Source: Deltaproteobacteria bacterium
GTDB lineage: Bacteria; Desulfobacterota; B13-G15; RBG-16-54-18
Length of the DNA: 64,000 nucleotides
Reading direction: 5' to 3'
Assembly (NCBI GenBank): GCA_016927065.1
Contig: JAFGNJ010000005.1
Span: 186,001 to 250,000, forward strand
Shown: positions 27,000-36,079 of the stretch, piece after piece
How positions within the stretch are numbered: position 1 is the stretch's first letter
Layout of the letters: each line of letters starts with the position of its first letter
The notes under the pieces: generated by a model
The model's database searches: none
What the model saw: the letters and a program-made list of their open reading frames with translations, nothing else
What the model was told of the DNA's origin: nothing
Made by a program: the position numbers and the translations under genes

Positions 27000-28340
27000 T
27001 TGAACATGTCTCCCCATAGATCCAAAAAAGAGGCGCGAGGGATTAAGGATCTGACTGAAGCCCGTCGGAAGATTGCCGCACTGGAGAGATTGCTAGCCGA
27101 GAGAACTCATATCGAGGAGGCATTAAAAGAAGCAGAAGAGCGCTATCGCGCCTTATTCGAACAGGCGGCAGACCATATTTTGGTGTTTGATCCAGAGACA
27201 CTCAAACCGGTGGCCTTTAACCAGCGGGTTTGCGATGATTTGGGCTATACGAAAGAGGAAATATTGAGCATGACAATAGCTGATCTTGATGTCAAAGACT
27301 CTGCCGAAGTAATTGCACAACGTACTAAGAATGTTATTGAACATGGGCCGCAGACCATCGAAACGCTCGCAAAAACCAAGAGTGGCGACATTCACAATCA
27401 TTGGGCAAATATCAAAGCTATTAATACAGGGGGACGAACTCTTATACAGGTCATCGCACGGGATATTACTGATCGTAAAATGATGGAAGATGAACTTCGC
27501 TTAAGCCAGCTGCGTCTCAACGAAGCGCAGGATCTTGCCCAAATGGGGAGCTGGGAAAAGGACCTCAAGAGTGGGAAAATTTATCCATCAGATGGATTAT
27601 ACCGTATTTTTGGATATGAACCAGGGGAAGTAACCCTTACCAATAAATTCTTGAATAATCTCATTCATCCTGAAGATAGAGAGTTATTCCAAGAGTTTTT
27701 ACAAAGCACATATTCTGGCAGCCGACCCGCCAATTATGAATTTTGTTTTTATCGAAAAGACGGGGCTAAGCGTTACGCTTATTGTCAAACAAGGATTATT
27801 AAAGACCCTTCTGGGCAACCTAGCCGGGTTTTCGGCACTTTGAAGGACATCACAGAATTCAAGCTCACAGAATCGGCTTTAATGGAAAAGGAAAAGGCGT
27901 TGAGGGAACAAACCGAAAGTCTCAAGGAGGTCAATACGGCACTTAAGGTGTTGCTTGATCACCGAGAGGCCGAAAAGGTGGGACTCCAGGAAAATATCCT
28001 GGGTAATGTAAAAAACTTAGTCTTGCCCTACTTGACAAGATTCAGACGTGGGCATTTGAGCGAGGAGCAAAAGACCCTCTTGAACATCGTGGAGACAAAC
28101 CTCGCTCAGATCACCTCGCAATTTACAGCAAAATTATCATCTACAACCATCGGGTTGACCCCCAGGGAACTTGAGATCGCCGCCCTGGTAAGGGATGGCA
28201 TGAGCTGTAAAGAGATTGCAGCTGTTATGAGCGTTTCGGAAAATGCCGTTAAATTCCACCGTTTTAATCTCAGACACAAGCTTGGGCTAAACAAGAAAAG
28301 CATTAATCTCAGGTCATACCTAAAGCACATCTCCCAGTGA
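27000..28340 (+). CDS. PAS-PAS-LuxR cytoplasmic sensor-regulator
   Basis: 446 residues. An N-terminal coiled coil (~15-42) leads to PAS 1 (ERYRALFEQAADHILVFD, ~45-155) and PAS 2 (DLAQMGSWEKDLKSGKIYP, ~175-290), a second coiled coil (~290-330), and a C-terminal LuxR-type helix-turn-helix (LTPRELEIAALVRDGMSCKE, ~385-440). There is no kinase domain or membrane segment, so it probably binds a ligand directly and acts on DNA. A TTG at 27000 lies 9 nt after GAGGAG; an ATG at 27006 is the alternative. It sits between the acetoacetate ligase and the Liv importer and may control the latter. Confidence 0.83.
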   Translation: MNMSPHRSKKEARGIKDLTEARRKIAALERLLAERTHIEEALKEAEERYRALFEQAADHILVFDPETLKPVAFNQRVCDDLGYTKEEILSMTIADLDVKDSAEVIAQRTKNVIEHGPQTIETLAKTKSGDIHNHWANIKAINTGGRTLIQVIARDITDRKMMEDELRLSQLRLNEAQDLAQMGSWEKDLKSGKIYPSDGLYRIFGYEPGEVTLTNKFLNNLIHPEDRELFQEFLQSTYSGSRPANYEFCFYRKDGAKRYAYCQTRIIKDPSGQPSRVFGTLKDITEFKLTESALMEKEKALREQTESLKEVNTALKVLLDHREAEKVGLQENILGNVKNLVLPYLTRFRRGHLSEEQKTLLNIVETNLAQITSQFTAKLSSTTIGLTPRELEIAALVRDGMSCKEIAAVMSVSENAVKFHRFNLRHKLGLNKKSINLRSYLKHISQ

Positions 28341-28679
28341 CTGCTCTTTGGCGTCAAGCCAGCTAATAAGTATAGTTTTTTCCTACTAATATTCTATTAA
28401 AAAACAAACTTGCGATCCAAGCTGCTTTTCTATATAGAGTGGACACATTGGGATTGCAAAGATTGGCTTTCGAACAATATTCATAAAAAATAATAGGAAA
28501 AGCGATCTTCTCCCATGAAAAATAAGGAAGGAGGGTGTTTTGGGCAATTTTAAATTTAAATTGGAAGCTACAGAAAGCGAATTGGAAGGGGGTGATGATT
28601 TACGAGGAATAAAAAGACTAAAACTGCAATGAGATGGATGTCACTATCAAACAATCCTTATAGTAAAGGAGGAGTTAAA
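28341..28679. other. Leader region upstream of the Liv importer operon
   Basis: 339 bp. It includes a possible 30-codon leader frame (TTG 28540 to TGA 28632) preceded by an AAGGAAGGAGGG stretch. No domain is recognisable. The stretch just before 28680 carries the strong AAAGGAGG ribosome site of the binding-protein gene. Confidence 0.4.
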
Positions 28680-29888
28680 ATGATGAAAAGAATATTGCAA
28701 AAAACGACAATTGGTATAGCGGTGACATGTATACTGGCCGTGATAACCTTTATACCCGCTTATGCCCAGCCGGCAGCTCCGCAGACTATCAAGATCGGTG
28801 TCATGATCTCGCTTACGGGCCCGGATGCCCAGACCGGAGGACCGGCAAAACTGGGATATGAGCTGGCTGTGGACAAGATTAACAAGGCCGGAGGAGTCAT
28901 GGTAAAAGCCTACGGCAAAAAGATACCTCTGGAATTGGTTATGCTTGACATGGAGACCAATCCGGAAAAGGCCATCGCCCGGGCCGAAGCATTTAATGCC
29001 CAGAAGGTACCCCTATGCGTGGGGACTACCCTGGTCGGTGCGTCAGCCGAAATATTCGAAAAGAATAAGCTCCCCGTTGTGGCGTCCATTATGTCAATTA
29101 ATGCCATCATGGACAGAGGATTTAAGAACTTCTTCAACGTTGGTACCCTGAACAGTGACATCGCCCAGGCTGTATTTGACGCCTTCGCAGCCCTGCCCAA
29201 AGGTACAATGCCGACCAAATGGGCCTTTATTAAAGAGCAGAGCGACTTTTCGACGGAGTTGTTTGCTTTTGCAAAGCAGATGGCTGCAAAACACGGTATT
29301 ACAGTGAGCTATGAAGGGCAGTACGCTATGATGACCCCAGACATGAGCGCACTCATCACGGGCGCCAAGAAGTCCGGCGCCGAGGTCCTCTTCACATTCC
29401 CGACCCCGCCAGACGCCATTACCATGCTGAAACAGATGGCGCAATTGAGCTACAAGCCAAAGGCAGTCATTATGCTGAGGGCCTCCGATGACCCCTCGTG
29501 GGGCAAATTAGGCGCCTTGGGTAATTACGCAATAGGGTCTCCCGACTGGCATCCCGCCCTTAACTATCCGGGTGTGAAGGAACTCAATGCAGTGGTTAAG
29601 GCCAAGACCGGCCAACCGGCCAACCCCTCTGTCGGACCTGCTTACGCCTCCATTATGGTAGCGGCATCAGCCATCGAAAAAGCGGGAAGCCTTGACCGTG
29701 CCGCCATAAGGAATGCCCTTGCGGCAACCGATATGGATACAGTTGTTGGCCGGGTCAAATTCGGTCCCCACAACGGGAGGATAAATACGCTTCGTCCCGT
29801 TGTTCAATGGCAGGGCGAAAATATGGAATTGATATGGCCGGATAAACAGAAGACGAAACCTTTTATCTATCCCATCCCATACAAGTAA
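28680..29888 (+). CDS. Periplasmic substrate-binding protein of Liv-type ABC importer
   Basis: 402 residues from the ATG at 28680, 7 nt after AAAGGAGG. Signal peptide MMKRILQKTTIGIAVTCI...PAYA, cut near AQPAAP. IKIGVMISLTGPDAQTGGPAK and AGGVMVKAYGKKIPLELV are the first lobe of type I periplasmic binding proteins (LivJ/LivK, amide-binding, aromatic-acid-binding). These deliver amino acids, amides, ureas or aromatic acids to a LivHMGF permease. The ligand is unknown; neighbours suggest it is the catabolic block's substrate. It is the first gene of the transporter operon. Confidence 0.9.
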   Translation: MMKRILQKTTIGIAVTCILAVITFIPAYAQPAAPQTIKIGVMISLTGPDAQTGGPAKLGYELAVDKINKAGGVMVKAYGKKIPLELVMLDMETNPEKAIARAEAFNAQKVPLCVGTTLVGASAEIFEKNKLPVVASIMSINAIMDRGFKNFFNVGTLNSDIAQAVFDAFAALPKGTMPTKWAFIKEQSDFSTELFAFAKQMAAKHGITVSYEGQYAMMTPDMSALITGAKKSGAEVLFTFPTPPDAITMLKQMAQLSYKPKAVIMLRASDDPSWGKLGALGNYAIGSPDWHPALNYPGVKELNAVVKAKTGQPANPSVGPAYASIMVAASAIEKAGSLDRAAIRNALAATDMDTVVGRVKFGPHNGRINTLRPVVQWQGENMELIWPDKQKTKPFIYPIPYK

Positions 29889-29901
29889 AAAGTAACATGA
29901 G

Positions 29902-29957
29902 ACGCGGATCGCGAAACCGCATGAGGCTCTCTAGCCCGTCGATTTTGCGATCCGCGT
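29902..29957 (+). promoter_or_regulatory. Intercistronic stem-loop between binding-protein and ATPase genes
   Basis: ACGCGGATCGC (29902-29912) is perfectly complementary to GCGATCCGCGT (29947-29957); four more pairs (G-T, then three A-T) extend it to 15 bp around a 26-nt loop. No T-run follows. Such hairpins between a binding-protein gene and its permease genes are known to protect the upstream mRNA and favour excess binding protein; that role here is inferred. Confidence 0.7.
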
Positions 29958-29974
29958 TCCGAGATGGTGTTATT

Positions 29975-30706
29975 ATGTCACTGCTTGAAGTAGAAAATGT
30001 AAGCAAGCATTTTGGTGGTGTGATGGCTGTCAACAATGTCAGCCTTACCCTCGATCAAGGAGAGATCGTGGGCCTTATCGGTCCCAACGGGGCCGGTAAA
30101 AGCACCCTCTTTAATCTCATAAGCGGGGTAATTAAACCTGATACCGGCGCCATAAGGTTCGAAACAAGAGACATAACGCCTACGGCTCCCGACAGGGTCT
30201 GTCAGTACGGTATCGCCAGGACTTTTCAACTTGTGAGGCCGTTCAACCAGTTAAGTCCACTGCAAAACGTGATGGTGGGTAGGGTCTATGGCAGTGCGCC
30301 TGCCAAAACGATGAAGCAGGCACGTCATGAGTCAGAGGAGATCCTGTCCCTCACGGGTTTGGCCGACAAAAAGGTGAGGATGGCGGGTATGCTCGGCCTC
30401 GTCGACCGCAAGAGGCTGGAGATTGCCCGAGCCCTCGCAACGAGACCCAAACTGTTGCTCCTCGATGAGATGATGACCGGCCTCAACCTGACCGAAATGG
30501 CCGCGGCCATCGCCCTCATCAAGGGTATCAGGGATTCTGGGATAACCCTGATAGTGGTCGAGCATGTCATGAAGGTTATTATGGGGATCTCGGACAGGAT
30601 CATTGTGCTCAACGTTGGAGAGAAAATAGCTGACGGTTCACCCCGTAAGGTAGCGAACAATCGAAAGGTCATTGAGGCATACTTAGGAGAAAAGCCTCTA
30701 TGCTAG
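29975..30706 (+). CDS. livG: Liv-type ABC importer ATPase, LivG-like
   Basis: 243 residues from the ATG at 29975. A longer frame from 29897 would run through the intercistronic hairpin and add 26 arginine-rich residues, so it is unlikely. Walker A GPNGAGKSTLFN, Q-loop-region FQLVRPF, signature region GLVDRKRLEIARAL (ABC signature LVDRK, slightly unusual, in place of LSGGQ; noted for this subfamily position) and Walker B LLLLDEMMTGL are present, then H-loop VVEHVM. It powers substrate import from the inner face of the membrane. Overlaps the next gene by 7 bp. Confidence 0.92.
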   Translation: MSLLEVENVSKHFGGVMAVNNVSLTLDQGEIVGLIGPNGAGKSTLFNLISGVIKPDTGAIRFETRDITPTAPDRVCQYGIARTFQLVRPFNQLSPLQNVMVGRVYGSAPAKTMKQARHESEEILSLTGLADKKVRMAGMLGLVDRKRLEIARALATRPKLLLLDEMMTGLNLTEMAAAIALIKGIRDSGITLIVVEHVMKVIMGISDRIIVLNVGEKIADGSPRKVANNRKVIEAYLGEKPLC

Positions 30707-31425
30707 AGATTAGCCATATCGATGTTTATTATGGTGACCTTCAGGCACTATGGGACGTCTCTCTGACTATTGGCGACGGGGAAATAGTGACGCTTGTTGG
30801 TTCCAATGGCGCAGGTAAAAGCACTCTTATGAAAACCATCTCGGGGTTACTCAAGATTCGCGCCGGGTATATTGACTGTGACAGCATTCGTCTTGACAGG
30901 TTGCCTGTACACCGCATCGTAGAACAAGGCATCTCCATGGTTCCCGAAGGTAGAAGAATATTCCCACAGATGAGTGTTTTGGAAAACCTGGAAATGGGTG
31001 CTTCTATTAACCCAGCGCGGAAGGTAAGACAACATACACTCAAGCGAATATATGAGCTCTTCCCTATTTTAAAAGACAGAGCTAAACAGCTGGCTGGCAC
31101 ACTCAGCGGTGGAGAACAGCAGATGCTTGCCATAGGCAGGGCGCTTATGTCACAGCCGAAGATACTCTTAATTGATGAGATGTCTCTGGGCTTGAGCCCT
31201 CTCCTCGTGCAGGAATTCTGTCGGGTCATTAAAGGGATAAACAAGTTGAGTAAACTGACGGTATTCCTCGTTGAACAAGATGTGCAATTGGCCTTGTCAA
31301 TGGCCCATCGTGGCTATGTTATAGAGAACGGCCGTATCGTAGGTCAGGGTGAGGCGAAAGAACTTCTCTGCAGTGAAGAGATAAAAGAGGCTTATCTCGG
31401 TATGGAAAAGGCGGACAAAACGTGA
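30700..31425 (+). CDS. livF: Liv-type ABC importer ATPase, LivF-like
   Basis: 241 residues. IDVYYGDLQALWDVSL opens the protein; Walker A GSNGAGKSTLMK, signature LSGGEQQMLAIGRAL, Walker B ILLIDEMSLGLSP and H-loop VEQDV are intact. LivF pairs with LivG as the ATPase heterodimer of branched-chain or amide importers. The 7-bp overlap with livG and 4-bp overlap with livH show tight coupling of the operon. Confidence 0.93.
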   Translation: MLEISHIDVYYGDLQALWDVSLTIGDGEIVTLVGSNGAGKSTLMKTISGLLKIRAGYIDCDSIRLDRLPVHRIVEQGISMVPEGRRIFPQMSVLENLEMGASINPARKVRQHTLKRIYELFPILKDRAKQLAGTLSGGEQQMLAIGRALMSQPKILLIDEMSLGLSPLLVQEFCRVIKGINKLSKLTVFLVEQDVQLALSMAHRGYVIENGRIVGQGEAKELLCSEEIKEAYLGMEKADKT

Positions 31426-32300
31426 ACGCAGTGATTCAGACGATTTTGATCGGCATTGTAATAGGGGCCCTGTACGGCCTCGTAGGCCTCGGTTTCGGTC
31501 TCATCATGGGGGTCATGAAATTCGTCAACATCGCCCACGGTAGCTTTATCATTATTGGAGGATACATCGCGTACTGGGTTTTCACCCTTTGGGGCGTAGA
31601 TCCGTTCCTTTCCATTCCGGCCGTGATGTTCGTAATGTTCTTCATGGGGCTCATTTTGTATCGATTGGTGCTCTCTCCGCTTCTGAAATACCCCCGCGCC
31701 GAGATGCGCATCGACAAATCGCTGCTTGTAACCTTTGGCGTCACCTGGATCCTCGACAACGTGGTAACGATGCTCTGGACATCCGACACAAGGAGCATAG
31801 TCACGGCCTACACGGGAACCACCTTCAATGTCTTTGGCGCAAGATTAGGCCTCACCGGACTTATCGGCCTCGTAATTGCCGTGCTCGTTGCCGTCGCCCT
31901 GCAGCTTCTTCTCACGCGGACTTACTTCGGTAAGCATGTCCGGGCTGCAACGGAGGATTCGGGTGCAGCGAGCCTAAGCGGAGTAAATGTTCAGCGGACG
32001 TACCTGATCTCCTGCGGTATTGCCGCTGCTATGGCAGGGGTAGCCGGAGTGGTCATCGTCTCCTGTTACTCCATTGCCCCGAGCATGGGGTTGAGCTGGC
32101 TCCTCACCGCCATGGTGGTCATAGTGCTTGCCGGTGAGGGTAACATCGCCTACATGCTTCCCGCAGGGCTGATCCTGGGCCTTATTCAGGCCATCAGCAC
32201 CCTTTTCATAAGCTGTGCTTACCAACAACCGATTTCACTCATTATTTTTATCTTGGTTCTAATGTTCAAGCCCAACGGTTTATTCGCGAGAGGACGATGA
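31422..32300 (+). CDS. livH: Liv-type ABC importer permease, LivH-like
   Basis: 292 residues from a GTG overlapping the livF stop. About eight hydrophobic helices are visible; GALYGLVGLGFGLIMGVMKF and NIAHGSFIIIGGYIAYW are the conserved start of LivH permeases. RAATEDSGAASLSGVNVQRT is the cytoplasmic coupling loop. It forms the inner-membrane channel with LivM. Confidence 0.92.
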   Translation: MNAVIQTILIGIVIGALYGLVGLGFGLIMGVMKFVNIAHGSFIIIGGYIAYWVFTLWGVDPFLSIPAVMFVMFFMGLILYRLVLSPLLKYPRAEMRIDKSLLVTFGVTWILDNVVTMLWTSDTRSIVTAYTGTTFNVFGARLGLTGLIGLVIAVLVAVALQLLLTRTYFGKHVRAATEDSGAASLSGVNVQRTYLISCGIAAAMAGVAGVVIVSCYSIAPSMGLSWLLTAMVVIVLAGEGNIAYMLPAGLILGLIQAISTLFISCAYQQPISLIIFILVLMFKPNGLFARGR

Positions 32301-32301
32301 G

Positions 32302-33234
32302 ATGGCGCACTGGAAGAAACTGTCCATATTAACGCTGATCCTGGCCCTCCTCGCTATAGTGCCCCTCGTTATGGAACTGGGAAGCAACGTCATGAATGTC
32401 ATGGTGACACTCTTCATTTACATCATTCTTGCCCAGAGCTGGAATCTGATCGGGGGATACACAGGCCAGGTGAACCTCGGTATAGTCGCCTTCTTCGGCA
32501 TAAGTGCCATGGTCACCCATTTTCTGTGGAAGGCCGGTGCACCTATCTACCTGGCTATCCCAACGGGAAGCCTGTCGTCAGTGGTGCTAGCAGCACTTAT
32601 AGGTCTGCCCACCCTTCGCCTCAGGGGCATGTATTTTGCGGTTGGCACCCTCGCATTGGCCCAAGCCGCACAGACGATAGTAGCGAATATCTTCACCAGG
32701 TCGGTCTCGATGCCCGGCAGCTTCTCCGCGACATACAGCCTGATGCCACGCTACTACTTGGGACTGATCATGGTGGTGATAGCCATAACCGTCGTCTACG
32801 TCATCACCCGCACCAAAATCGGTCTTGCGATGGTTGCGATCCGCGATGATGAACAGGCTGCACAGGTTACCGGCGTGAGGGTGTTCAAATACAAGGTTAT
32901 AGCCTTTCTTATCAGCGGGATCCTCGCTGGCCTCGCAGGTGGTCTCTATGCCTACGTCCGGCTCTCCTTCTGGCAGATCTCGATTGTTTTCAGTCCCTCA
33001 TGGACCTTCGACGCATTGCTGGCGGTTGTCATCGGTGGCGCGGGCACATTGGCCGGACCGGTTATCGGGAGCGTTTTTCTCGTCGTCATCTCCGAGATAT
33101 TCGCCAACACCCTGGGGCAGGCGCATCTCATCTTATTTGGGCTCCTGTTCATTCTGGTAGTGATCTACTTCCCCTATGGGCTCATTGGCTCTGTAGATCG
33201 AATACATCAGCTGATCACCCGAGTACGGAAATAA
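32302..33234 (+). CDS. livM: Liv-type ABC importer permease, LivM-like
   Basis: 310 residues, ATG one base after the livH stop. Multi-helix permease with AQSWNLIGGYTGQVNLG near the N-terminus, LRGMYFAVGTLALAQ, and the coupling loop MVAIRDDEQAAQVTGV before FLISGILAGLAGGLYAY. Together with LivH it makes the channel. This gene ends the five-gene importer operon. About 220 bp then separate it from acpS. Confidence 0.92.
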   Translation: MAHWKKLSILTLILALLAIVPLVMELGSNVMNVMVTLFIYIILAQSWNLIGGYTGQVNLGIVAFFGISAMVTHFLWKAGAPIYLAIPTGSLSSVVLAALIGLPTLRLRGMYFAVGTLALAQAAQTIVANIFTRSVSMPGSFSATYSLMPRYYLGLIMVVIAITVVYVITRTKIGLAMVAIRDDEQAAQVTGVRVFKYKVIAFLISGILAGLAGGLYAYVRLSFWQISIVFSPSWTFDALLAVVIGGAGTLAGPVIGSVFLVVISEIFANTLGQAHLILFGLLFILVVIYFPYGLIGSVDRIHQLITRVRK

Positions 33235-33454
33235 AAGCAGACTTTTACCATGAGTAATGTGAAAGGAGGAATTCTGACTTCCGAGGGGAAAACAAAGCCT
33301 TATTCCAAATATTTTTGGCGGAAGCCTCCCCCTCTGGCATCAGTGAGGTTTGCTCCGATAGAGAATCCTGTTGATTCTTCGAAGGCATTGTCTATGTAGA
33401 GAATCAGCGATTTTCTGAACCCCTGATATTTTGAAGTCGAATCCGGAGGCTGCT

Positions 33455-33832
33455 GTGCCAATAGGCCTAGGCGTAGACATTATCACCATCGGCAGAATGA
33501 GAGACGTGCTGGAAACCGGCAGCAAGGTGTTTATGGACAAGGTGTTCACGCCGTGGGAGCAGGAGCGAGCTGCAACCCACCCTGACCGCGTGGCCTTTCT
33601 GGCGATGACCTTTGCCGCCAAAGAAGCCATCTTCAAAACATTTGGAATAGGCTGGGAGACGGGTGTCCAGTTCAAGGAAATAGAGGTCCGGGAGGGAGAG
33701 CATGGAGAACCGACCCCTGTGCTTACGGGGAGATTTGCTGAGATTGCATCCGAACGTGATGTATGCCGCGTGCTCTTGAGCCTCTCGTATGACGGCGACT
33801 ACGCCGTAGCGGTAGCAACGTTATCAGAATGA
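33455..33832 (+). CDS. acpS: Holo-acyl-carrier-protein synthase
   Basis: 125 residues from a GTG at 33455, five nt after GGAGG, which matches normal AcpS length. GLGVDIITIGRM gives the N-terminal Mg2+ Asp; FAAKEAIFKTFG gives the catalytic Glu/Lys segment. The enzyme moves 4'-phosphopantetheine from CoA to a serine of an acyl carrier protein in the cytoplasm. An ACP gene lies 2.2 kb downstream in the same group, so this may be a dedicated pair rather than the fatty-acid housekeeping copy, which normally sits by pdxJ. Confidence 0.88.
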   Translation: MPIGLGVDIITIGRMRDVLETGSKVFMDKVFTPWEQERAATHPDRVAFLAMTFAAKEAIFKTFGIGWETGVQFKEIEVREGEHGEPTPVLTGRFAEIASERDVCRVLLSLSYDGDYAVAVATLSE

Positions 33833-33858
33833 GTGTCCTCAATTAAGGAGAGATTGGA

Positions 33859-34866
33859 ATGAGCGCTGATGTAATGGAGCAACTACGGCTTAAGGCAAAG
33901 GCGAATCCACAAAGGGTCGTATTTCCAGAGGCAAACGAGGAGAAGATAATGCGCGCGGCGCGTCTGGTGCAAGATATGGGCATTGCCTATCCCATACTCG
34001 TTGGGGAACCAAAGGCCGTATCCGCTTTGGCGGGAAACATCGGGGTATCGCTCGAGGGGATCACGGTGGCTGACTATACCGATACGGCAAAGGTCGAGCA
34101 ATTCGCCAGCGGTTTTACTAAGATCAATCCGGACTTCCCGGCTTCCGCTGTCAAGCGCATGTTAAAAGATCCGCTCAATTTTTCAGCCATGATGGTGAGA
34201 ATAGACGAGGCGGACTGCATGGTGGCGGGACTGAGCCACACGACGGGAGAGGTCATCATGGCCAGTGAGATGATCATCGGATTGCTAGAAGGCATCTCGA
34301 CAGTCTCAAGCATGGGGATCATGTTGATACCAGGCTATGAAGGGCCGGAAGGCAACCTGTTGGGGATCGCCGACTGCGCCGTCTGTCCAGCGCCTGATTC
34401 GAAAGAGCTGGCCGACATCGCCATCTCGACGGCAGACACCGTGAAGAGCCTCTTGGGCTGGGAACCGCAAATCGCCTTATTGTCTTTCTCTACAAAGGGG
34501 AGTGCCAGCCATGAGCGCGTTGACATGGTGTTGAAGGCCCTGGAGATGGTACGCAAGCGTAGGCCGGAATTGCTCATCGACGGCGAGCTTCAGCTGGATT
34601 CAACGATCGTACCGGAGGTGGCGGCCAGGAAGGTAAAGGGAGGAAGCCCTGTGGCCGGCAAGGCAAATGTCCTTATTTTCCCGGATCTCAATGCTGGCAA
34701 TATTGGAGTGAAACTTGTCCAGCAATTTGCCAAGGCTGTGGCCTATGGGCCACTGCTTCAGGGCTTTGCCAAGCCGGTCAGCGATCTGTCTCGGGGAGCG
34801 CCTGTGGAGGAAATTGTAGGAGCCACGACCATGGTAGTCGTAAAAGCACAGGAAAAAACAAATTGA
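33859..34866 (+). CDS. Phosphate acyltransferase (phosphotransacetylase/phosphotransbutyrylase family)
   Basis: 335 residues. RVVFPEANEEKIMRAARL opens as in Pta; GLSHTTGEVIMASEMIIG, ALLSFSTKGSASHERVD and ANVLIFPDLNAGNIGVKL are family motifs. Reaction: acyl-CoA + Pi giving acyl phosphate + CoA. By sequence it looks nearer phosphotransacetylase, but butyrate kinase follows directly, so an acyl group longer than acetyl is plausible. It is 26 bp after acpS with AAGGAGAG upstream. It gives the entry to substrate-level phosphorylation. Confidence 0.88.
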   Translation: MSADVMEQLRLKAKANPQRVVFPEANEEKIMRAARLVQDMGIAYPILVGEPKAVSALAGNIGVSLEGITVADYTDTAKVEQFASGFTKINPDFPASAVKRMLKDPLNFSAMMVRIDEADCMVAGLSHTTGEVIMASEMIIGLLEGISTVSSMGIMLIPGYEGPEGNLLGIADCAVCPAPDSKELADIAISTADTVKSLLGWEPQIALLSFSTKGSASHERVDMVLKALEMVRKRRPELLIDGELQLDSTIVPEVAARKVKGGSPVAGKANVLIFPDLNAGNIGVKLVQQFAKAVAYGPLLQGFAKPVSDLSRGAPVEEIVGATTMVVVKAQEKTN

Positions 34867-34953
34867 GGGATTAGGGAATTGAGGAATTGCAATACGACTG
34901 GTATCGAGGTTAATCCCTAAATCCTTAAATAGCGTTTAATCAGAAAGATACCG

Positions 34954-36072
34954 ATGAAGACATATAGACTCCTTGCCATAAACCCCGGTTCTACATCCAC
35001 GAAGATAGCGCTCTTTGAAAACGAGAAGGAGATCTTTTCCGTCAACGTCTCCCATGACACAGCCAAGCTCAAAGAGTTTCGCGAGATAAGCGACCAGTTT
35101 CCCTATCGTAAGGAAACCATATTGAATGAGCTGGGGAAAAGGAATATTGCCATGGAAGGAATAGACGCCTTCATCGGACGCGGCGGCGGTCTTGTCGGTT
35201 TAGAGGGCGGAACCTATACCATCAATGAGACCTTACTGCATCACGCCAGAATAGGCTTTACCGTGAAACACCCGGCAACGCTCGGTAGTCAGTTAGCCCA
35301 TGACTTTGCAACGACCTATGGCGGAAAGGCTTTCATCGTCAATCCGCCTGACGTGGATGAGTTTGCCCTTATTGCACGGGTCAGCGGGCTCTCTGATGTT
35401 CCCCGCGAGAGCAGGGGGCACCCTCTCAACCAGAAGGAGGTCGCCATACGCTATGCCATGGAGATCGGCAGGCGTTATGAAGATCTCAACCTGGTCATAT
35501 CCCATATGGGAGGCGGCGTGTCCGTGACGGCTCATCGGAAGGGTTGCATGGTTGATTCCACCGACGTCATCAACGGTGACGGCCCCATGGCTCCCACCCG
35601 GGCAGGAGCCATACCGGCAACCGCAATCATCAAGATGTGTTATTCAGGCAACTATACCGAAAGACAGATGTATGATCGTATCACCAAGACCGGCGGTCTG
35701 GTCGATCATCTCGGCACCGCAGAGGTCCGAGAAGTGTTGGAGCGCATCAAAAATGAGGATCAATACACAAAGCTTATCTACGACGCCATGATTTACCAGA
35801 TCGGCAAGAACATCGGTGCCTACGCAACGGTTTTAAAGGGAGCGGTGGATGCCATTCTTCTGACTGGCGGCATTGCTCACGATACCTACCTGGTCGAGAA
35901 GATCACCGAAATAGTTAAGTACATCGCTCCTGTCAAGGTCTATGCCGGAGAGTTCGAGATGGAAGCCTTGGCCGCAGGCGCTCTTAGGGTACTTACCGAC
36001 CAAGAGCAGCCCAAGACCTACACAGGAGTACCGGTGTGGAGTGGTTTTAAGACTATATTAGAAAAGGAGTAA
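34954..36072 (+). CDS. buk: Butyrate kinase
   Basis: 372 residues. LLAINPGSTSTKIALFENEKE is the family start (ASKHA phosphate loop), GRGGGLVGLEGGTYTIN, NPPDVDEF, SHMGGGVSVTAHRKG and LTGGIAHD are signature segments. Reaction: butyryl (or branched acyl) phosphate + ADP giving the acid + ATP. Butyrate kinases often accept isobutyryl and valeryl phosphates. It follows the phosphotransacylase by 87 bp that carry short AATTGAGG repeats, and precedes the acyl carrier protein by 7 bp. Confidence 0.93.
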   Translation: MKTYRLLAINPGSTSTKIALFENEKEIFSVNVSHDTAKLKEFREISDQFPYRKETILNELGKRNIAMEGIDAFIGRGGGLVGLEGGTYTINETLLHHARIGFTVKHPATLGSQLAHDFATTYGGKAFIVNPPDVDEFALIARVSGLSDVPRESRGHPLNQKEVAIRYAMEIGRRYEDLNLVISHMGGGVSVTAHRKGCMVDSTDVINGDGPMAPTRAGAIPATAIIKMCYSGNYTERQMYDRITKTGGLVDHLGTAEVREVLERIKNEDQYTKLIYDAMIYQIGKNIGAYATVLKGAVDAILLTGGIAHDTYLVEKITEIVKYIAPVKVYAGEFEMEALAAGALRVLTDQEQPKTYTGVPVWSGFKTILEKE

Positions 36073-36079
36073 AACAACG

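Noticed and set aside
29897..29974. 26-residue N-terminal extension of the LivG-like ATPase
   Set aside because: It is translated from the intercistronic hairpin and is arginine-rich with no family match.
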